The notes: generated by a model not told the origin, from the sequence alone. A stretch of 64,000 nucleotides of DNA from Nonomuraea maritima (GCF_900100395.1 NZ_FNFB01000018.1:86941-150940), one strand, 5' to 3'; counted from the first letter of the stretch, positions 16,452-25,869 are shown. Program-made: numbers and translations.

Positions 16452-18130
16452 GCGTACGCACGAACGAGGCGCCAGGGAACGTGAGCCTGATCGGCGGCGA
16501 GATGCTGCTGTGGTCCGACATGTCCGCCGTGGCGGGCGTCACGGACTGGCGGGACGTGGCGCTGGAACTGATCAGGCGGCTGATGCCGGCGGGCGGCCGT
16601 GTGCTGCTGGTCGGCCCGCACCCGCAGCCGCTGGTGGACGAGGTGGCCGAGGCCGCGGGAACGGCCGCCGTGCTGCTGCGTTCCTATCCCGACGCCTGCG
16701 CGCTCGGCGAGCGCCACCCGGACCTCGCGGTGTACTGCGGCCGGCTGGAGGTGTTCGACGCGGGCGAGCCGTACGACCTGGTCCTCGCGCTCGACGGGCT
16801 GATGCGGACGCACTCCGCCGAGGCGCCCGCCTCCGCGTGGCGGCAGTCACTGGCGGCGCTGGCCGGCCTCGTGGCGCCGGGCGGGCGGCTGGTGCTGGGC
16901 GTGCGCAACGACCTCGGCGTCGACCGCTCCCTGGAGGCGCGGCCCGCCGACCGGGAGTGCGGCGACGACCAGTGGGCGCCGCACGGCTTCGACCCCAGCT
17001 ACCCCGGCGGTCCCGACGACCTCGACCGCGGTCTGGAGGCGGCCGGGCTGAACCTGCTCCGCTGCTACGCCGCCTACCCCGACCGGCAGGCCCCGCGCGC
17101 GCTGATGTCCAGGGAGGCGCTGCGGGAGGACCTGCCGGACGCGCTCACCTTCACGCTGAGCGCCAGGGAGGACGAGCGCATGCTCGCGGCCGACCCGCTC
17201 CGCCTCACCCGCCTGGTCTTCCGCCACCGCCTGGGCGACCAGCTGGCCCCGATGTGGCTCGCCATCGCCACCCGCCCTCCGGCCACAGAGAAGCCGCCCG
17301 CCGAGGAGATGGTCACCTCCTCGGCGACCGAGGTGAGTGCCGCTGAGGAGCCGGGAGGCGCGGCCGAGCTGCCGCTGGGCCTCTTCGAGGAAGGGGCGGG
17401 GCTGTACGAGCTCCTGCCCGCCGGCGTACGGCGGCTGCCCGACGGCGAGGAGCAGCCGATCCCCGGGGGCCGGGTGGTCGAGGAGATCCTCGTCGACGCC
17501 TGCGCCCGCGAGGACGTCGCGACCGTCCGCGAACTGCTCTCCGCCCTGGCCACCTGGCTGGAGGACGAGGACGGCGACCCGTCCGCGGGCACCGACAGCC
17601 TGGTCCACGACGGCGCGCGGTTCGCCGCCATCGCCCGCCCGGCCGACCTGCCGGAACGACCCGACCCGAAGGTCGCGCTCTGCCGGATCCTGCGGCGGTT
17701 CGCGGTGCGGCTGCTCGCGGCCGGTCACCACCACCCGTGGCCGTGGCCGCTGGAGGCCGACCAGCTCACGCTGACGCTCTGCGCCATGGCGGGGCGCGAA
17801 TGCGACCAGAAGGACGTCGACCAGGCCCGCAAGCTCGACGTCGAGCTGGGCCGGCCCGCCGAGCTGGCCGAGCACACGCCCACGTACCGCGACCTGCTGC
17901 GCGGTCGTGACCGCCTGGCCGACCAGCTCGCCGCCGCGCTGGCGCGGATCGCACGCCTGGAGACGAAGCTCACCTATCGTGAGCGGGAACTGGTCAAGAC
18001 CAAGGCGAGGCTGCGCAGGAGCCGGCGGAAGGCCGGCGCCTACCGCAGGTCGCTCGGATACCGCCTCACCCGCCGGCTCTCCCGTCCCCGCAAGGTCGCC
18101 CGCCGCGTCATGCGCCTGCTGTCCGGCTGA
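16448..18130 (+). CDS. Methyltransferase-like protein with C-terminal coiled coil
   Basis: This 560-residue protein starts at a GTG overlapping the previous stop. Residues about 30-210 follow a class I methyltransferase layout: GGRVLLVGPHPQPLVDEV, then LVLALDGLMRT, then GLVAPGGRLVLGVRND. The SAM glycine motif is weak (VGPHPQP rather than GxGxG), so activity is uncertain. Residues about 265-480 form a separate acidic alpha-helical region. The end is a coiled coil (about 490-530) followed by a very basic tail with GYRLTRRLSRPRK, like the tails of large glycan-cluster proteins that bind membranes or partners. Role in polymer assembly is inferred from context only. Confidence 0.75.
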   Translation: MSVRTNEAPGNVSLIGGEMLLWSDMSAVAGVTDWRDVALELIRRLMPAGGRVLLVGPHPQPLVDEVAEAAGTAAVLLRSYPDACALGERHPDLAVYCGRLEVFDAGEPYDLVLALDGLMRTHSAEAPASAWRQSLAALAGLVAPGGRLVLGVRNDLGVDRSLEARPADRECGDDQWAPHGFDPSYPGGPDDLDRGLEAAGLNLLRCYAAYPDRQAPRALMSREALREDLPDALTFTLSAREDERMLAADPLRLTRLVFRHRLGDQLAPMWLAIATRPPATEKPPAEEMVTSSATEVSAAEEPGGAAELPLGLFEEGAGLYELLPAGVRRLPDGEEQPIPGGRVVEEILVDACAREDVATVRELLSALATWLEDEDGDPSAGTDSLVHDGARFAAIARPADLPERPDPKVALCRILRRFAVRLLAAGHHHPWPWPLEADQLTLTLCAMAGRECDQKDVDQARKLDVELGRPAELAEHTPTYRDLLRGRDRLADQLAAALARIARLETKLTYRERELVKTKARLRRSRRKAGAYRRSLGYRLTRRLSRPRKVARRVMRLLSG

Positions 18131-18150
18131 CGGAACGAAGAGGAGTGCTC

Positions 18151-20037
18151 GTGCCGGTCCTGTCGGTGATCGTCCCGTTCTACAATGTCGAGAAGTACAT
18201 CGGACCCTGCCTCGACTCCATAACCGCCCAGACCCTGACGGATCTGGAGGTGATCTGCATCGACGACGGCAGCGCCGACGGCGGCCCGGCCGTCGTCGAG
18301 GCCAAGGTGGCCGCCGACCCGCGGATCAGGTTCGTCAGGCAGGCCAACCAGGGGGTCGGCCACGCCCGCAACGTCGGCGTGGGCCTGGCCACCGGCCGCT
18401 ATCTCGCCTTCGTCGACGGCGACGACGTCGTGCCGCGCGACGCGTTCAAGCGTCTGGTGTCCTCGCTGGAGGACACCGGCTCCGACCTGGCCTGCGGCAA
18501 CGTCAAGCGGCTGTACGGCACCGCGCTGCTGCCGTCGTGGGCGCACAAGGAGGCGTTCACCAAGCCGCTCCGGGGCACGCACATCACCCGCCACCCGCTG
18601 CTGATCCGCGACCGCATGCTGTGGAACAAGATCTACCGCCGCTCCTTCTGGGACGGCCTCGGCCTGAGCTTCCCCGAGCGCATGTACGAGGACCAGCCCG
18701 TCGCCATGGCGGCCCACGTCGGAGCCCGTTCGGTCGACGTAGTGGCCAGGGTCGTCTACCACTGGCGGCAGCGCGACGAGCCGGAGTCGTCCATCACGCA
18801 GCGCTGCCTGGAGCCGGGCAACCTGCGCGACCGCCTGCTCTCGGTGCTGCTCACGGCCGAGATCCTCGACAAGGGCGCGCCGAAGCTCCGGGCCGACTTC
18901 GACCGCGACACCCTCGACATCGACATGAGCGTGGCCGTGGAGGCGCTGGCGGCCATGGGCTCCGCGGCCGACCCCGAGCTGGTCGACCTGGCGGTCCGCT
19001 ACCTCGACGGCGTGTCGTCCGAGGCGTGGCAGAGCATCCCGTACGAGCAGCGCCTGCAGGTCCACCTGCTGCACCGGCGCCGGCTGGACGAGCTGGCGCG
19101 CGCCGTCGCCGACACGGCGGCGGGCCGCCTGCGGCCCAAGCTCGCCACCGCCGGGCTGCTGCGCAGGCGCTGGCGCGGCCGGCACCCCGCGCTGCCGGCG
19201 GCCATGTCGGACGTGTCCCACCAGCTGCAGCTGGACAGCCGGCTGCTGACCCTCGACTGGCGCGAGACCGTGCTGTCGGGGGTCGGCCGGGCCGCCGTCG
19301 GCAGGTTCGACATCGGCGACCTGCGCCGGGTGCGGCTGCGTGTGTGGCTGCGCGAGCGCGGCAGGGGAGAGGTCATCCCGCTCTGCGAGAACGGCAGCGC
19401 CCCCGTCGTGGAGGACGTCAGGCAGGCGGACGGCACCTCGGTGCAGGAGCAGGTGTTCCCGTTCAGGTTCGCCTTCGACCTCGAGACCCTGACCAAGGCG
19501 CAGCTCGCCCGGCACGGCCAGTGGGACATGTACGTGGGGGTCAGCGGCCAGGGGCTGCGGCTGGAGACCCGGATCGCAGGCCAGCGCTGGCTGCCGCCGC
19601 TCATCCCGCCGCCGCGCCGGCGGTCGAGCGTGTGGGTGGTGCCGGTACGCAACGTCAAGGGCGCCTGGGGGCTGCGCCTGCGCCACGCGCGGGCGGTGAT
19701 CGGGGAGTGCGAGCTGGACGGCGGCGACCTGGTGTTCGCGGGCGTGCTGTCCGACCTGGGCGACGAAGAGCCGGTGGTGCGGCTGCGCCGCAGGATCGAC
19801 GGCGAGGAGATGTACTTCCCCGTCGCCCTCACCGGCCACGACTTCCGGGCCCGCGTGCCGCTCGCCGACATCGACGCGCGGGTGGGCAGGGAGTCGTGCT
19901 GGGAGGTGCTCATCGACCAGGGCACGGCGATCCGGCCGCTGGTGCGCGGCACCCACCGGGCGGTGACGACGGTGGCCGAGCGACGCTTCCTCGTCGACCG
20001 TGGCGAGGACGGCTGCCTGCTCGTCGCCGAACGGTGA
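18151..20037 (+). CDS. GT2 glycosyltransferase with C-terminal beta-rich extension
   Basis: The GT2 domain begins at residue 3 with LSVIVPFYNVEKYI. It continues with IDDGSADG and the nucleotide/metal site FVDGDDVV, and has the acceptor region MYEDQPVAM. After about residue 330 comes a roughly 300-residue region with alternating hydrophobic strands and no known motif, as in other actinomycete teichoic-acid GT2 proteins. I prefer the GTG at 18151 (628 residues) because GAGGAG lies five bases upstream. A GTG at 18145 overlaps that site. The GT2 half is clearly paralogous to the protein encoded at 29246. It is the last gene of its operon and convergent with pseC. Confidence 0.88.
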   Translation: MPVLSVIVPFYNVEKYIGPCLDSITAQTLTDLEVICIDDGSADGGPAVVEAKVAADPRIRFVRQANQGVGHARNVGVGLATGRYLAFVDGDDVVPRDAFKRLVSSLEDTGSDLACGNVKRLYGTALLPSWAHKEAFTKPLRGTHITRHPLLIRDRMLWNKIYRRSFWDGLGLSFPERMYEDQPVAMAAHVGARSVDVVARVVYHWRQRDEPESSITQRCLEPGNLRDRLLSVLLTAEILDKGAPKLRADFDRDTLDIDMSVAVEALAAMGSAADPELVDLAVRYLDGVSSEAWQSIPYEQRLQVHLLHRRRLDELARAVADTAAGRLRPKLATAGLLRRRWRGRHPALPAAMSDVSHQLQLDSRLLTLDWRETVLSGVGRAAVGRFDIGDLRRVRLRVWLRERGRGEVIPLCENGSAPVVEDVRQADGTSVQEQVFPFRFAFDLETLTKAQLARHGQWDMYVGVSGQGLRLETRIAGQRWLPPLIPPPRRRSSVWVVPVRNVKGAWGLRLRHARAVIGECELDGGDLVFAGVLSDLGDEEPVVRLRRRIDGEEMYFPVALTGHDFRARVPLADIDARVGRESCWEVLIDQGTAIRPLVRGTHRAVTTVAERRFLVDRGEDGCLLVAER

Positions 20038-20050
20038 TCCGGGACGGCGG

Positions 20051-21175
20051 TCAGCGCAGGATGCCCGCCAGCGTCTCGACGACGCGATCCTGCTCGGCGT
20101 CGGACAGCCCGGGGAACAGCGGCAGCGACAGCTGCTCGCCGTAGTACGCCTCGGCCCGCGGGCACAGGCCGCGGCGGTAGCCGAGGTCCGCGAACACCGG
20201 GTGCCAGTACGCCGGCAGGTAGTTGACCTGCACCCCGATGCCGGCGGCGCGCATGCGCTCGTAGACCTCGCGCCGCCGCCCGTCACGCACGCGTACGGGA
20301 TAAAGGTGCCAGCTCGGCCGCACGTAGGCGCGCCGGGAGGGCAGCGTCAGGCCGGGCACGTCGCGCAGCAGCGCGTCGTAGCGCGCGACCAGCTCGGCGC
20401 GGCGCGCGCGGAAGCGGTCGAGCCGGCGCAGCTGGCTGATGCCGAGCGCGCACAGCACGTCGGGCAGCCGGTAGTTGAGCCCGAACTCGTGCACCTCCTG
20501 GTGCCAGCCCCCCTCGTCGGGGAAACGCTGCTCGGCGGAGTCGCGCACCAGGCCGTGGTTGCGCAGGCGGGCCGCGCGCCGCAGCCGCTCGGGGTCGGCC
20601 ACCGCGACGGCCCCGCCCTCGGCGGTCGTCACGGTCTTGGTCGGGAAGAACGAGAACGTCGTCAGGTCGGCGAGGCACCCGACGGGACGGTCCTTGTAGG
20701 ACGACCCGATCGCGTGGGCCGCGTCGTCGACCAGCAGCGCCCCGGCCCGGCCGGCGACCTCGCGCAGCTCGTCGTGGTCGGCGGGATGGCCCGCGTAGTC
20801 GACCGCGGTGATCACCCGCGTCCGCGGTGTGACCAGCGCCGCGACGGCATCGGGGTCGAGGTTGCCGGTGTCGGGCTGCACGTCGGCGAAGACCACCTTC
20901 GCGCCCAGCAGCGCCGCGGTCGCCGCCGTCGCCACGAACGTCAGCGGCGTCGTCACCACCTCGTCGCCCGCCCGCACCCCGGCCGCCGCGTAGGCGACGT
21001 GCAGCGCCGCGGTGCCCGAGGTGACCGACACGCACGGGACGCCGCCCGTCCAGCGCCCCAGCTCCGCCTCGAAAGCCGCCACCGCCGGCCCGGTCGTCAG
21101 CCAGTCGCCGCGCAGCACTCCGGTCACCGCCTCGATGTCGGACTCGTCGACCGACTGCCGTCCGTAGGGGAGCAT
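20051..21175 (-). CDS. pseC: PseC, UDP-4-amino-4,6-dideoxy-N-acetyl-altrosamine transaminase
   Basis: This 374-residue DegT/DnrJ/EryC1/StrS-family PLP aminotransferase has SVTSGTAALHVA (phosphate binding), LLVDDAAHAIG (Asp contacting the PLP ring nitrogen), and FSFFPTKTVTTAEGG with the Schiff-base Lys K180. The N-terminal LPYGRQSVDESDIEAV is typical of PseC. It aminates the C4 keto group made by PseB, step two of CMP-pseudaminic acid synthesis. Its ATG overlaps the pseB stop by one base, in the order pseB-pseC, so the two are one transcript. Confidence 0.93.
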   Translation of the reverse strand: MLPYGRQSVDESDIEAVTGVLRGDWLTTGPAVAAFEAELGRWTGGVPCVSVTSGTAALHVAYAAAGVRAGDEVVTTPLTFVATAATAALLGAKVVFADVQPDTGNLDPDAVAALVTPRTRVITAVDYAGHPADHDELREVAGRAGALLVDDAAHAIGSSYKDRPVGCLADLTTFSFFPTKTVTTAEGGAVAVADPERLRRAARLRNHGLVRDSAEQRFPDEGGWHQEVHEFGLNYRLPDVLCALGISQLRRLDRFRARRAELVARYDALLRDVPGLTLPSRRAYVRPSWHLYPVRVRDGRRREVYERMRAAGIGVQVNYLPAYWHPVFADLGYRRGLCPRAEAYYGEQLSLPLFPGLSDAEQDRVVETLAGILR

Positions 21176-22152
21176 CAGCCGGCCACCATGGCGCGCAGGT
21201 CGTCGACCGAGAGCCACTGGTCGTTGGTGTCGGACCGGTAGCAGAAGCCCTCGGGCAGCAGCTCTCCGGTGTCGGGCGGCACGTATCCCCAGGTGGCGAT
21301 CGTCGGCTGGACGACGTAGCGGTCGGCCAGCCGCAGCGTCCTGCGGCCGTCGTCGGGGCCGATCATCTCCTCGTGCAGCTTCTCGCCGGGCCGTACGCCG
21401 ATCTCGTAGACCGGGCTGTGCGGCGCGATGGCCTCGGCCAGGTCGGTGATGCGCATGCTGGGAATGCGCGGGACGTACAGCTCGCCGCCCCGCATCAGCT
21501 CGAACGAGTCGACCACGAACGTGACGGCCTGGTCGAGGGTGATCCAGAATCGGGTCATGCGCTTGTCGGTGATCGGCAGGCTGTCGCCCTGCTCGGCCAG
21601 CCGCTGGAAGAGCGGCACCACCGAGCCCCGGCTGCCGACGACGTTGCCGTAGCGGACGACGGCGAAGCGGGTCTCGTGGGCGGCGGCGTAGTGGTTGGCC
21701 GACACGAACAGCTTGTCGGCGACCAGTTTCGTGGCGCCGTACAGGTTGATGGGGCTTGAGGCCTTGTCGGTGGAGAGCGCGACCACCTTGCGGACGCCGC
21801 AGTCGATGGCCGCCTCGACGACGTTCTGCGACCCGGCGACGTTGGTGCGGACGTACTCGAACGGATTGTACTCGGCGGTGTCGACCTGCTTGAGCGCCGC
21901 CGCGTGGACGACGTGGTCGACGCCGTGCATGGCCCGGGTCAGCCGGTCGCGGTCGCGCACGTCGCCGATGAACCAGCGCAGCCGCTCGTCGTCGCCGAAC
22001 AGCTGGCGGGTCTCGTACTGTTTCAGCTCGTCGCGGGAGAAGACGACCAGGCGCCGGACCCCGAGGGAGTCGAGCGCGTGGCGGATGAACGCTTTCCCGA
22101 AGGACCCCGTCCCCCCGGTGACCAGAACCGACGATCCACTGAGAATGCTCAC
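21175..22152 (-). CDS. pseB: PseB, UDP-GlcNAc 4,6-dehydratase (5-inverting)
   Basis: This 325-residue extended SDR starts at the GTG at 22152, preceded by GGGG. The NAD site is VTGGTGSFGKAF, the diagnostic PseB form of the GxxGxxG loop. The catalytic segment ALSTDKASSPINLYGATK uses Thr-Asp-Lys in place of the usual Ser, as in C5-inverting dehydratases. GEKLHEEMIG near the C-terminus is also family-typical. It performs the first step of pseudaminic acid synthesis on UDP-GlcNAc. It is divergent from pseF across 109 bases. Confidence 0.95.
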   Translation of the reverse strand: MSILSGSSVLVTGGTGSFGKAFIRHALDSLGVRRLVVFSRDELKQYETRQLFGDDERLRWFIGDVRDRDRLTRAMHGVDHVVHAAALKQVDTAEYNPFEYVRTNVAGSQNVVEAAIDCGVRKVVALSTDKASSPINLYGATKLVADKLFVSANHYAAAHETRFAVVRYGNVVGSRGSVVPLFQRLAEQGDSLPITDKRMTRFWITLDQAVTFVVDSFELMRGGELYVPRIPSMRITDLAEAIAPHSPVYEIGVRPGEKLHEEMIGPDDGRRTLRLADRYVVQPTIATWGYVPPDTGELLPEGFCYRSDTNDQWLSVDDLRAMVAG

Positions 22153-22261
22153 GTGGCCCCCTGAGATCGCGCAGAAATGCGCGCTGTTGTCGTCCGAGCA
22201 GCCGGTAGCATAGCGCGATCGGTTGTGCACGTTCGGTCACACTGGGGGATTGGGGCTTCGG
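22153..22261. promoter_or_regulatory. Divergent promoter region between pseBC and pseFG
   Basis: These 109 bases separate two divergent pse operons and must contain both promoters. TAGCAT at 22206-22211, and its complement TATGCT-like reading on the other strand, is the most -10-like word. I see no properly spaced -35 partner, and no convincing operator repeat. Confidence 0.3.
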
Positions 22262-22990
22262 GTGCGCATCGTCGGAATCATTCAGGCCCGTATGGGTTCG
22301 TCCAGGCTGCCGGGCAAGGTGCTGCGCGAGCTGCGGGGCCGTTCGGTGCTGGGCTGGGTGGTCCGCGCCGCCCGGGAGTCCGGCGTGCTCGACGACCTGC
22401 TCGTGGCCACCACCACCGAGGCGGCCGACGACGCGGTGGTCGACGAGTGCCGGCGGCTCGGGGTCACCTGGCACCGCGGGCCGGTCGACGACGTCCTCAC
22501 CAGGTTCATGCAGGCGCTCGAGGGCAGGCGGTGGGACGCCATGATGCGGTTCACGGCCGACTGCCCGCTGCTCGACCCCGCCCTGATCAGGGAGGCGGCG
22601 CTGGTCTACCGCGCCGTCCCCGGGCTCGACTACCTGAGCACGAGCCTGGCCCGTACGCTGCCGCGCGGGCTCGACGTCGAGATCGCCGGCCGGGCCGCGC
22701 TGCTGCGGGCCGACGAGGAGGCGACCGCGTTCCACCGCACCCACGTGACCTCGCACATCTACGCGCATCCTGGCGAGGCGCGGCTGCTGGGCCTCGCCCA
22801 CCAGCCGGTCGCCGACGACCTGCGGGTCACGCTCGACACCGAGGACGACTGGCGGCTCATCGAGGCGGTGGCCGACGCGTTCGGCGACCGTTGCGTCCCC
22901 GCCCGCACTCTGGTGGGCTGGTTGCGCGAGCGGCCCGAGGTGTCCGGGCTCAACGCCCACGTCCGGCAGAAGGCTTTGCAGGAGGCGTGA
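22262..22990 (+). CDS. pseF: PseF, pseudaminic acid cytidylyltransferase (SpsF-like)
   Basis: This 242-residue CMP-sugar synthetase has the nucleotide-binding N-terminus IIQARMGSSRLPGKVL, then VATTTEAADD, and the catalytic-core FTADCPLLDP. The ARMGSSRLPGK form is that of SpsF-like cytidylyltransferases. With pseG fused downstream by a TGATG overlap, its job is activation of pseudaminic acid to CMP-pseudaminate, the last step of the pathway. I start it at the GTG at 22262; in-frame codons upstream lack a plausible ribosome site. Confidence 0.87.
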   Translation: MRIVGIIQARMGSSRLPGKVLRELRGRSVLGWVVRAARESGVLDDLLVATTTEAADDAVVDECRRLGVTWHRGPVDDVLTRFMQALEGRRWDAMMRFTADCPLLDPALIREAALVYRAVPGLDYLSTSLARTLPRGLDVEIAGRAALLRADEEATAFHRTHVTSHIYAHPGEARLLGLAHQPVADDLRVTLDTEDDWRLIEAVADAFGDRCVPARTLVGWLRERPEVSGLNAHVRQKALQEA

Positions 22991-23997
22991 TGCCCGTGCT
23001 GCGGGCCGGGTTCCGGTGCGACGCCGGGGTGCGTGCCGGCGTCGGCCACCTGGTGCGCTGCGTGGCGCTGGCCGAGGAGCTGCGCGCCCGCGGCGTCGAG
23101 GTGGTGTTCCTCGGCGAGATCCGGGGTTCGGCGTGGGCCGCCGCGCAGCTGAGCCGGCGCGGGCTGCCGTTGGTGCCGGCGCCCGCCGAGCCGTCGCGGC
23201 TCGCCGGGCTGGCCCGCGAGCTGCGCCTCGCCGCGGTGGTGCTCGACTCGTACGCGTTGCCGCGCCACACCGGGGCGACGCTCAGGGAGCAGGGTCTCGC
23301 GGTGCTCGCGATCGTCGACGGCGATCCGCTGGGCCAGGAGGCCGACCTCTATCTCGACCAGAACCTCGGCGCCGAGCGCCGCACGCCGCCCCGCGACTGG
23401 CTGGCGGGCGCCCGCTACGTGCTGCTGCGCGACAGCGTCCGCACGCTCGCCCGGGCGCCACGGGACGTGGGCGTGCCACGGGACGGTGGTGTGCCCCGGG
23501 ACGGCGGCGTGCCACGGGTGCTGTGCTTCTTCGGCGGCACCGACAGCGCCGGCGTGGTCCCGGCCTGGGCCGAGGCGCTGCGCGCGACCGGGCGGCCGTT
23601 CCGCGGCACGGTCGTCAGCCCCGAGCCGTTCGAGGGGGGCGGGTCGATCACGGTGATCCGGCCCACCGACCGGCTGCCGCGGCTGATGGCGGGGGCCGAT
23701 CTCGTGGTCACCGCGGCCGGCTCGTCCGTGTGGGAGCTGCTGCACCTCGGCGTGCCCACGGCGCTGAGCTGGGTGGCCGACAACCAGCTGCTCGGCTACG
23801 AGGAACTGGTCGACCGAGGGGTCGCGGCCGGCCTCGGCCCGGCCCCCGACACCACCGCCGTCGCCACGCTGGCCCACCTGCTGTCGGACCCCACCGCCCG
23901 CGCCGCCCTCGGCAGCCGCGCCCGCGGCCTGGTCGACGGCCACGGCCGCGAACGCGTCGCCGACGCCCTGCTCACCCTCGTCGAGCGGCGCCACTAG
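22990..23997 (+). CDS. pseG: PseG, UDP-sugar hydrolase of pseudaminic acid synthesis
   Basis: This 335-residue GT-B-fold hydrolase has the N-terminal RCDAGVRAGVGHLVRCVALA with the catalytic/general-base His of PseG. It also has LDSY and the C-terminal donor-binding region VVTAAGSSVWELLHLGVPT. It removes UDP from the 2,4-diacetamido sugar to give the substrate for PseI. The ATG overlaps the pseF stop. An 18-base unit is repeated three times in frame (PRDxGV units, residues about 157-174), inserted where the two lobes meet; family members usually lack this linker. Confidence 0.9.
   Translation: MPVLRAGFRCDAGVRAGVGHLVRCVALAEELRARGVEVVFLGEIRGSAWAAAQLSRRGLPLVPAPAEPSRLAGLARELRLAAVVLDSYALPRHTGATLREQGLAVLAIVDGDPLGQEADLYLDQNLGAERRTPPRDWLAGARYVLLRDSVRTLARAPRDVGVPRDGGVPRDGGVPRVLCFFGGTDSAGVVPAWAEALRATGRPFRGTVVSPEPFEGGGSITVIRPTDRLPRLMAGADLVVTAAGSSVWELLHLGVPTALSWVADNQLLGYEELVDRGVAAGLGPAPDTTAVATLAHLLSDPTARAALGSRARGLVDGHGRERVADALLTLVERRH
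23458..23511 (+). repeat. Three tandem 18-bp units inside pseG
   Basis: Three adjacent 18-base units, each coding a Pro-Arg-Asp-x-Gly-Val block, run in frame through the inter-lobe linker of the PseG protein. The units differ by a few third-position changes. A fourth partial unit (Pro-Arg) follows. In-frame repeat copy changes would lengthen or shorten the linker without frameshift. Confidence 0.75.
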
Positions 23998-24125
23998 TGT
24001 CATGCGGCCTGGGACGGGACGGCGGCATCAAGCCTGACGGCGCTGACTGAGGCGGACCAGGGGGGCGGCGTAGGCTGGATCCTGTATGTGCCATATCGCT
24101 AACTAGCCCGTAGGGAGGTTGCGAG

Positions 24126-25868
24126 ATGGCCAACAGCGCAGGAGCGGCTGCGTGTATCGCGCGGGCACGCACGTACTTTCTGGAAACCGGGGCCGTGCCC
24201 GTGGTGCCGGTGCGTCATGGAATCGTGCAGTCCTGGCTCCGTTCTCGCTGGTCCGGAGTCAGCTGTGACGACCTCGACCCGCCCTACTTCGACGACATCG
24301 ACGCCGAAGGCAGCCTTGAGCGCGCCGCGAAGCCGGTGCTGGACCAGCTGGAGCAGACACTGTCAGATGCTCCGGTGAGCGTGATCCTCACCGACGCCCG
24401 GGCTCGGGTGCTCGATCGCCGAGTGCCCTACGGTTCCCTCCAGCGAACGCTCGACCATCTTCGGCTGCTTCCAGGGTTCAGCTACGCCGAGGAGCATGTC
24501 GGCACCAACGGCATCGGGACCGCGCGTGCGACGCGCTGCCTCACTTTCGTGGACGGAAGTGAGCACTTCACCGCGCCGTTGCACGAGATGTCGTGTGCCG
24601 CCGCTCCCATCAGGGATCGAAGAAGCGGCAGGCTGGTGGGACTTGTGGACATCACGTGCTGGTCCCCTGGTGACGGCCCGCTGATGTCCGCCGTGGTCTG
24701 CGGTGCTGCCACGGACATCGAGGTGCGGCTCATGGAACTCGGCTCCAGGCGCCAGCGGACGCTCCTCGAGGAGTTCAGGACTGCCGAGCGTTACCACGGT
24801 CAGGCGATCGTGGCTGTCGCGGACGATCTTGTCATCGCGAATCAGCGGGCCACCTCGTTCATGCGACCGTCCGACCACTCGATCGTGCGCGACGCGGTAA
24901 CCGAGTTGTTGCGCGCAGGCAAGGAGCGCGCGACTGATGTCGTGCTGTCCGGTGGTGAACCGGTCACGATTCGCTGCCACCCAGTGGACGAGCACAGCGC
25001 CGTGGTCAGACTGTCCGTCATGGATACGTCCAGGACGCGTCCCCGATCGCGGATCAGGCCCGCCGATCTGAAGCTGGCGGGTACCTCACCCTTGTTCGCC
25101 GATGTCTGCGCCGAGTTGGCGATGCACCGCCAGGCGTTCAGCAACGTCCTTCTCGAGGGCGAGCCGGGAACGGGCAAACTGGCGCTTGCCCGCGCCGTCC
25201 ATTACCGGTACGCGCCGGAAAAGGCGTTCACCGTGATCGAGCCCACCGACGACGTGGCCGCTCGGTGCCGCGCCGACCGAGGCCTCTCTGGAGGCACCGC
25301 AGTATTCCGTCACGTGGAGCTGTTCACTGACTCCGCACGTGCTGCGGTGCTCGACCGGCTGGACGCGTTCGCCAAGGACACAGACCGGGTCTGGGTGGTC
25401 GTCACCACCGACGTCGGTGCGGAGCTTCCTGACGAGTTCCTCAGCCGACTTCCGCTGACGCTCACGGTGCCGCCGCTACGCCACCGTATTGAGGACGTGC
25501 AGTGGTTGGTGCCTGCTCTGCTGAGCACCTTCCCTCTGGCTCGATACGTCTCATGCGGCCCGGCTGCCATGCGGGTGCTCCAGTGTTCGAGCTGGCCGGG
25601 GAACGTCGCCGAACTCGCTCAAGTGCTTCGCCACGCGCTGAACCGGCGGCGGGTCGGGCAGATCCAGCCTGAGGACCTACCGGAGCCGTGTTATGGCAGG
25701 GCAGGCCATGTGCTCAGCCGATGGGAGACGATCGAACGCGACGCGATCGTAGGCGCGCTTCTGGAGACCCGGGGCGACAGGGCCGCGGCGGCTGACCTGC
25801 TCGGCATATCCCGAGCGACCGTGTACCGGAGGATCAGTACGTACGGCATCACGGTGGAATCCCGCTGA
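24126..25868 (+). CDS. GAF-AAA-Fis transcriptional activator (AcoR-like), sigma-54-independent type
   Basis: This 580-residue regulator has a strong ribosome site AGGGAGG seven bases before its ATG. Residues about 60-200 form a GAF-like sensor with EEHVGTNGIGTARAT, the hallmark of AcoR-type activators. The central AAA region keeps the Walker A GEPGTGK and PPLRHRIEDVQWLVPALL. It lacks GAFTGA entirely, and its Walker B has no proper acidic pair. The end is a Fis-type helix-turn-helix, AAADLLGISRATVYRRI. Actinomycetes lack sigma-54, so this belongs to the repurposed class acting with ordinary polymerase. A terminator-like hairpin follows two bases after the stop. Base use is more A/T-rich than the flanking pse genes. 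Confidence 0.88.
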   Translation: MANSAGAAACIARARTYFLETGAVPVVPVRHGIVQSWLRSRWSGVSCDDLDPPYFDDIDAEGSLERAAKPVLDQLEQTLSDAPVSVILTDARARVLDRRVPYGSLQRTLDHLRLLPGFSYAEEHVGTNGIGTARATRCLTFVDGSEHFTAPLHEMSCAAAPIRDRRSGRLVGLVDITCWSPGDGPLMSAVVCGAATDIEVRLMELGSRRQRTLLEEFRTAERYHGQAIVAVADDLVIANQRATSFMRPSDHSIVRDAVTELLRAGKERATDVVLSGGEPVTIRCHPVDEHSAVVRLSVMDTSRTRPRSRIRPADLKLAGTSPLFADVCAELAMHRQAFSNVLLEGEPGTGKLALARAVHYRYAPEKAFTVIEPTDDVAARCRADRGLSGGTAVFRHVELFTDSARAAVLDRLDAFAKDTDRVWVVVTTDVGAELPDEFLSRLPLTLTVPPLRHRIEDVQWLVPALLSTFPLARYVSCGPAAMRVLQCSSWPGNVAELAQVLRHALNRRRVGQIQPEDLPEPCYGRAGHVLSRWETIERDAIVGALLETRGDRAAAADLLGISRATVYRRISTYGITVESR

Positions 25869-25869
25869 T

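Noticed and set aside
24126..25868. Sigma-54-dependent enhancer-binding protein
   Set aside because: There is no GAFTGA loop, Walker B is degenerate, and actinomycetes lack sigma-54.
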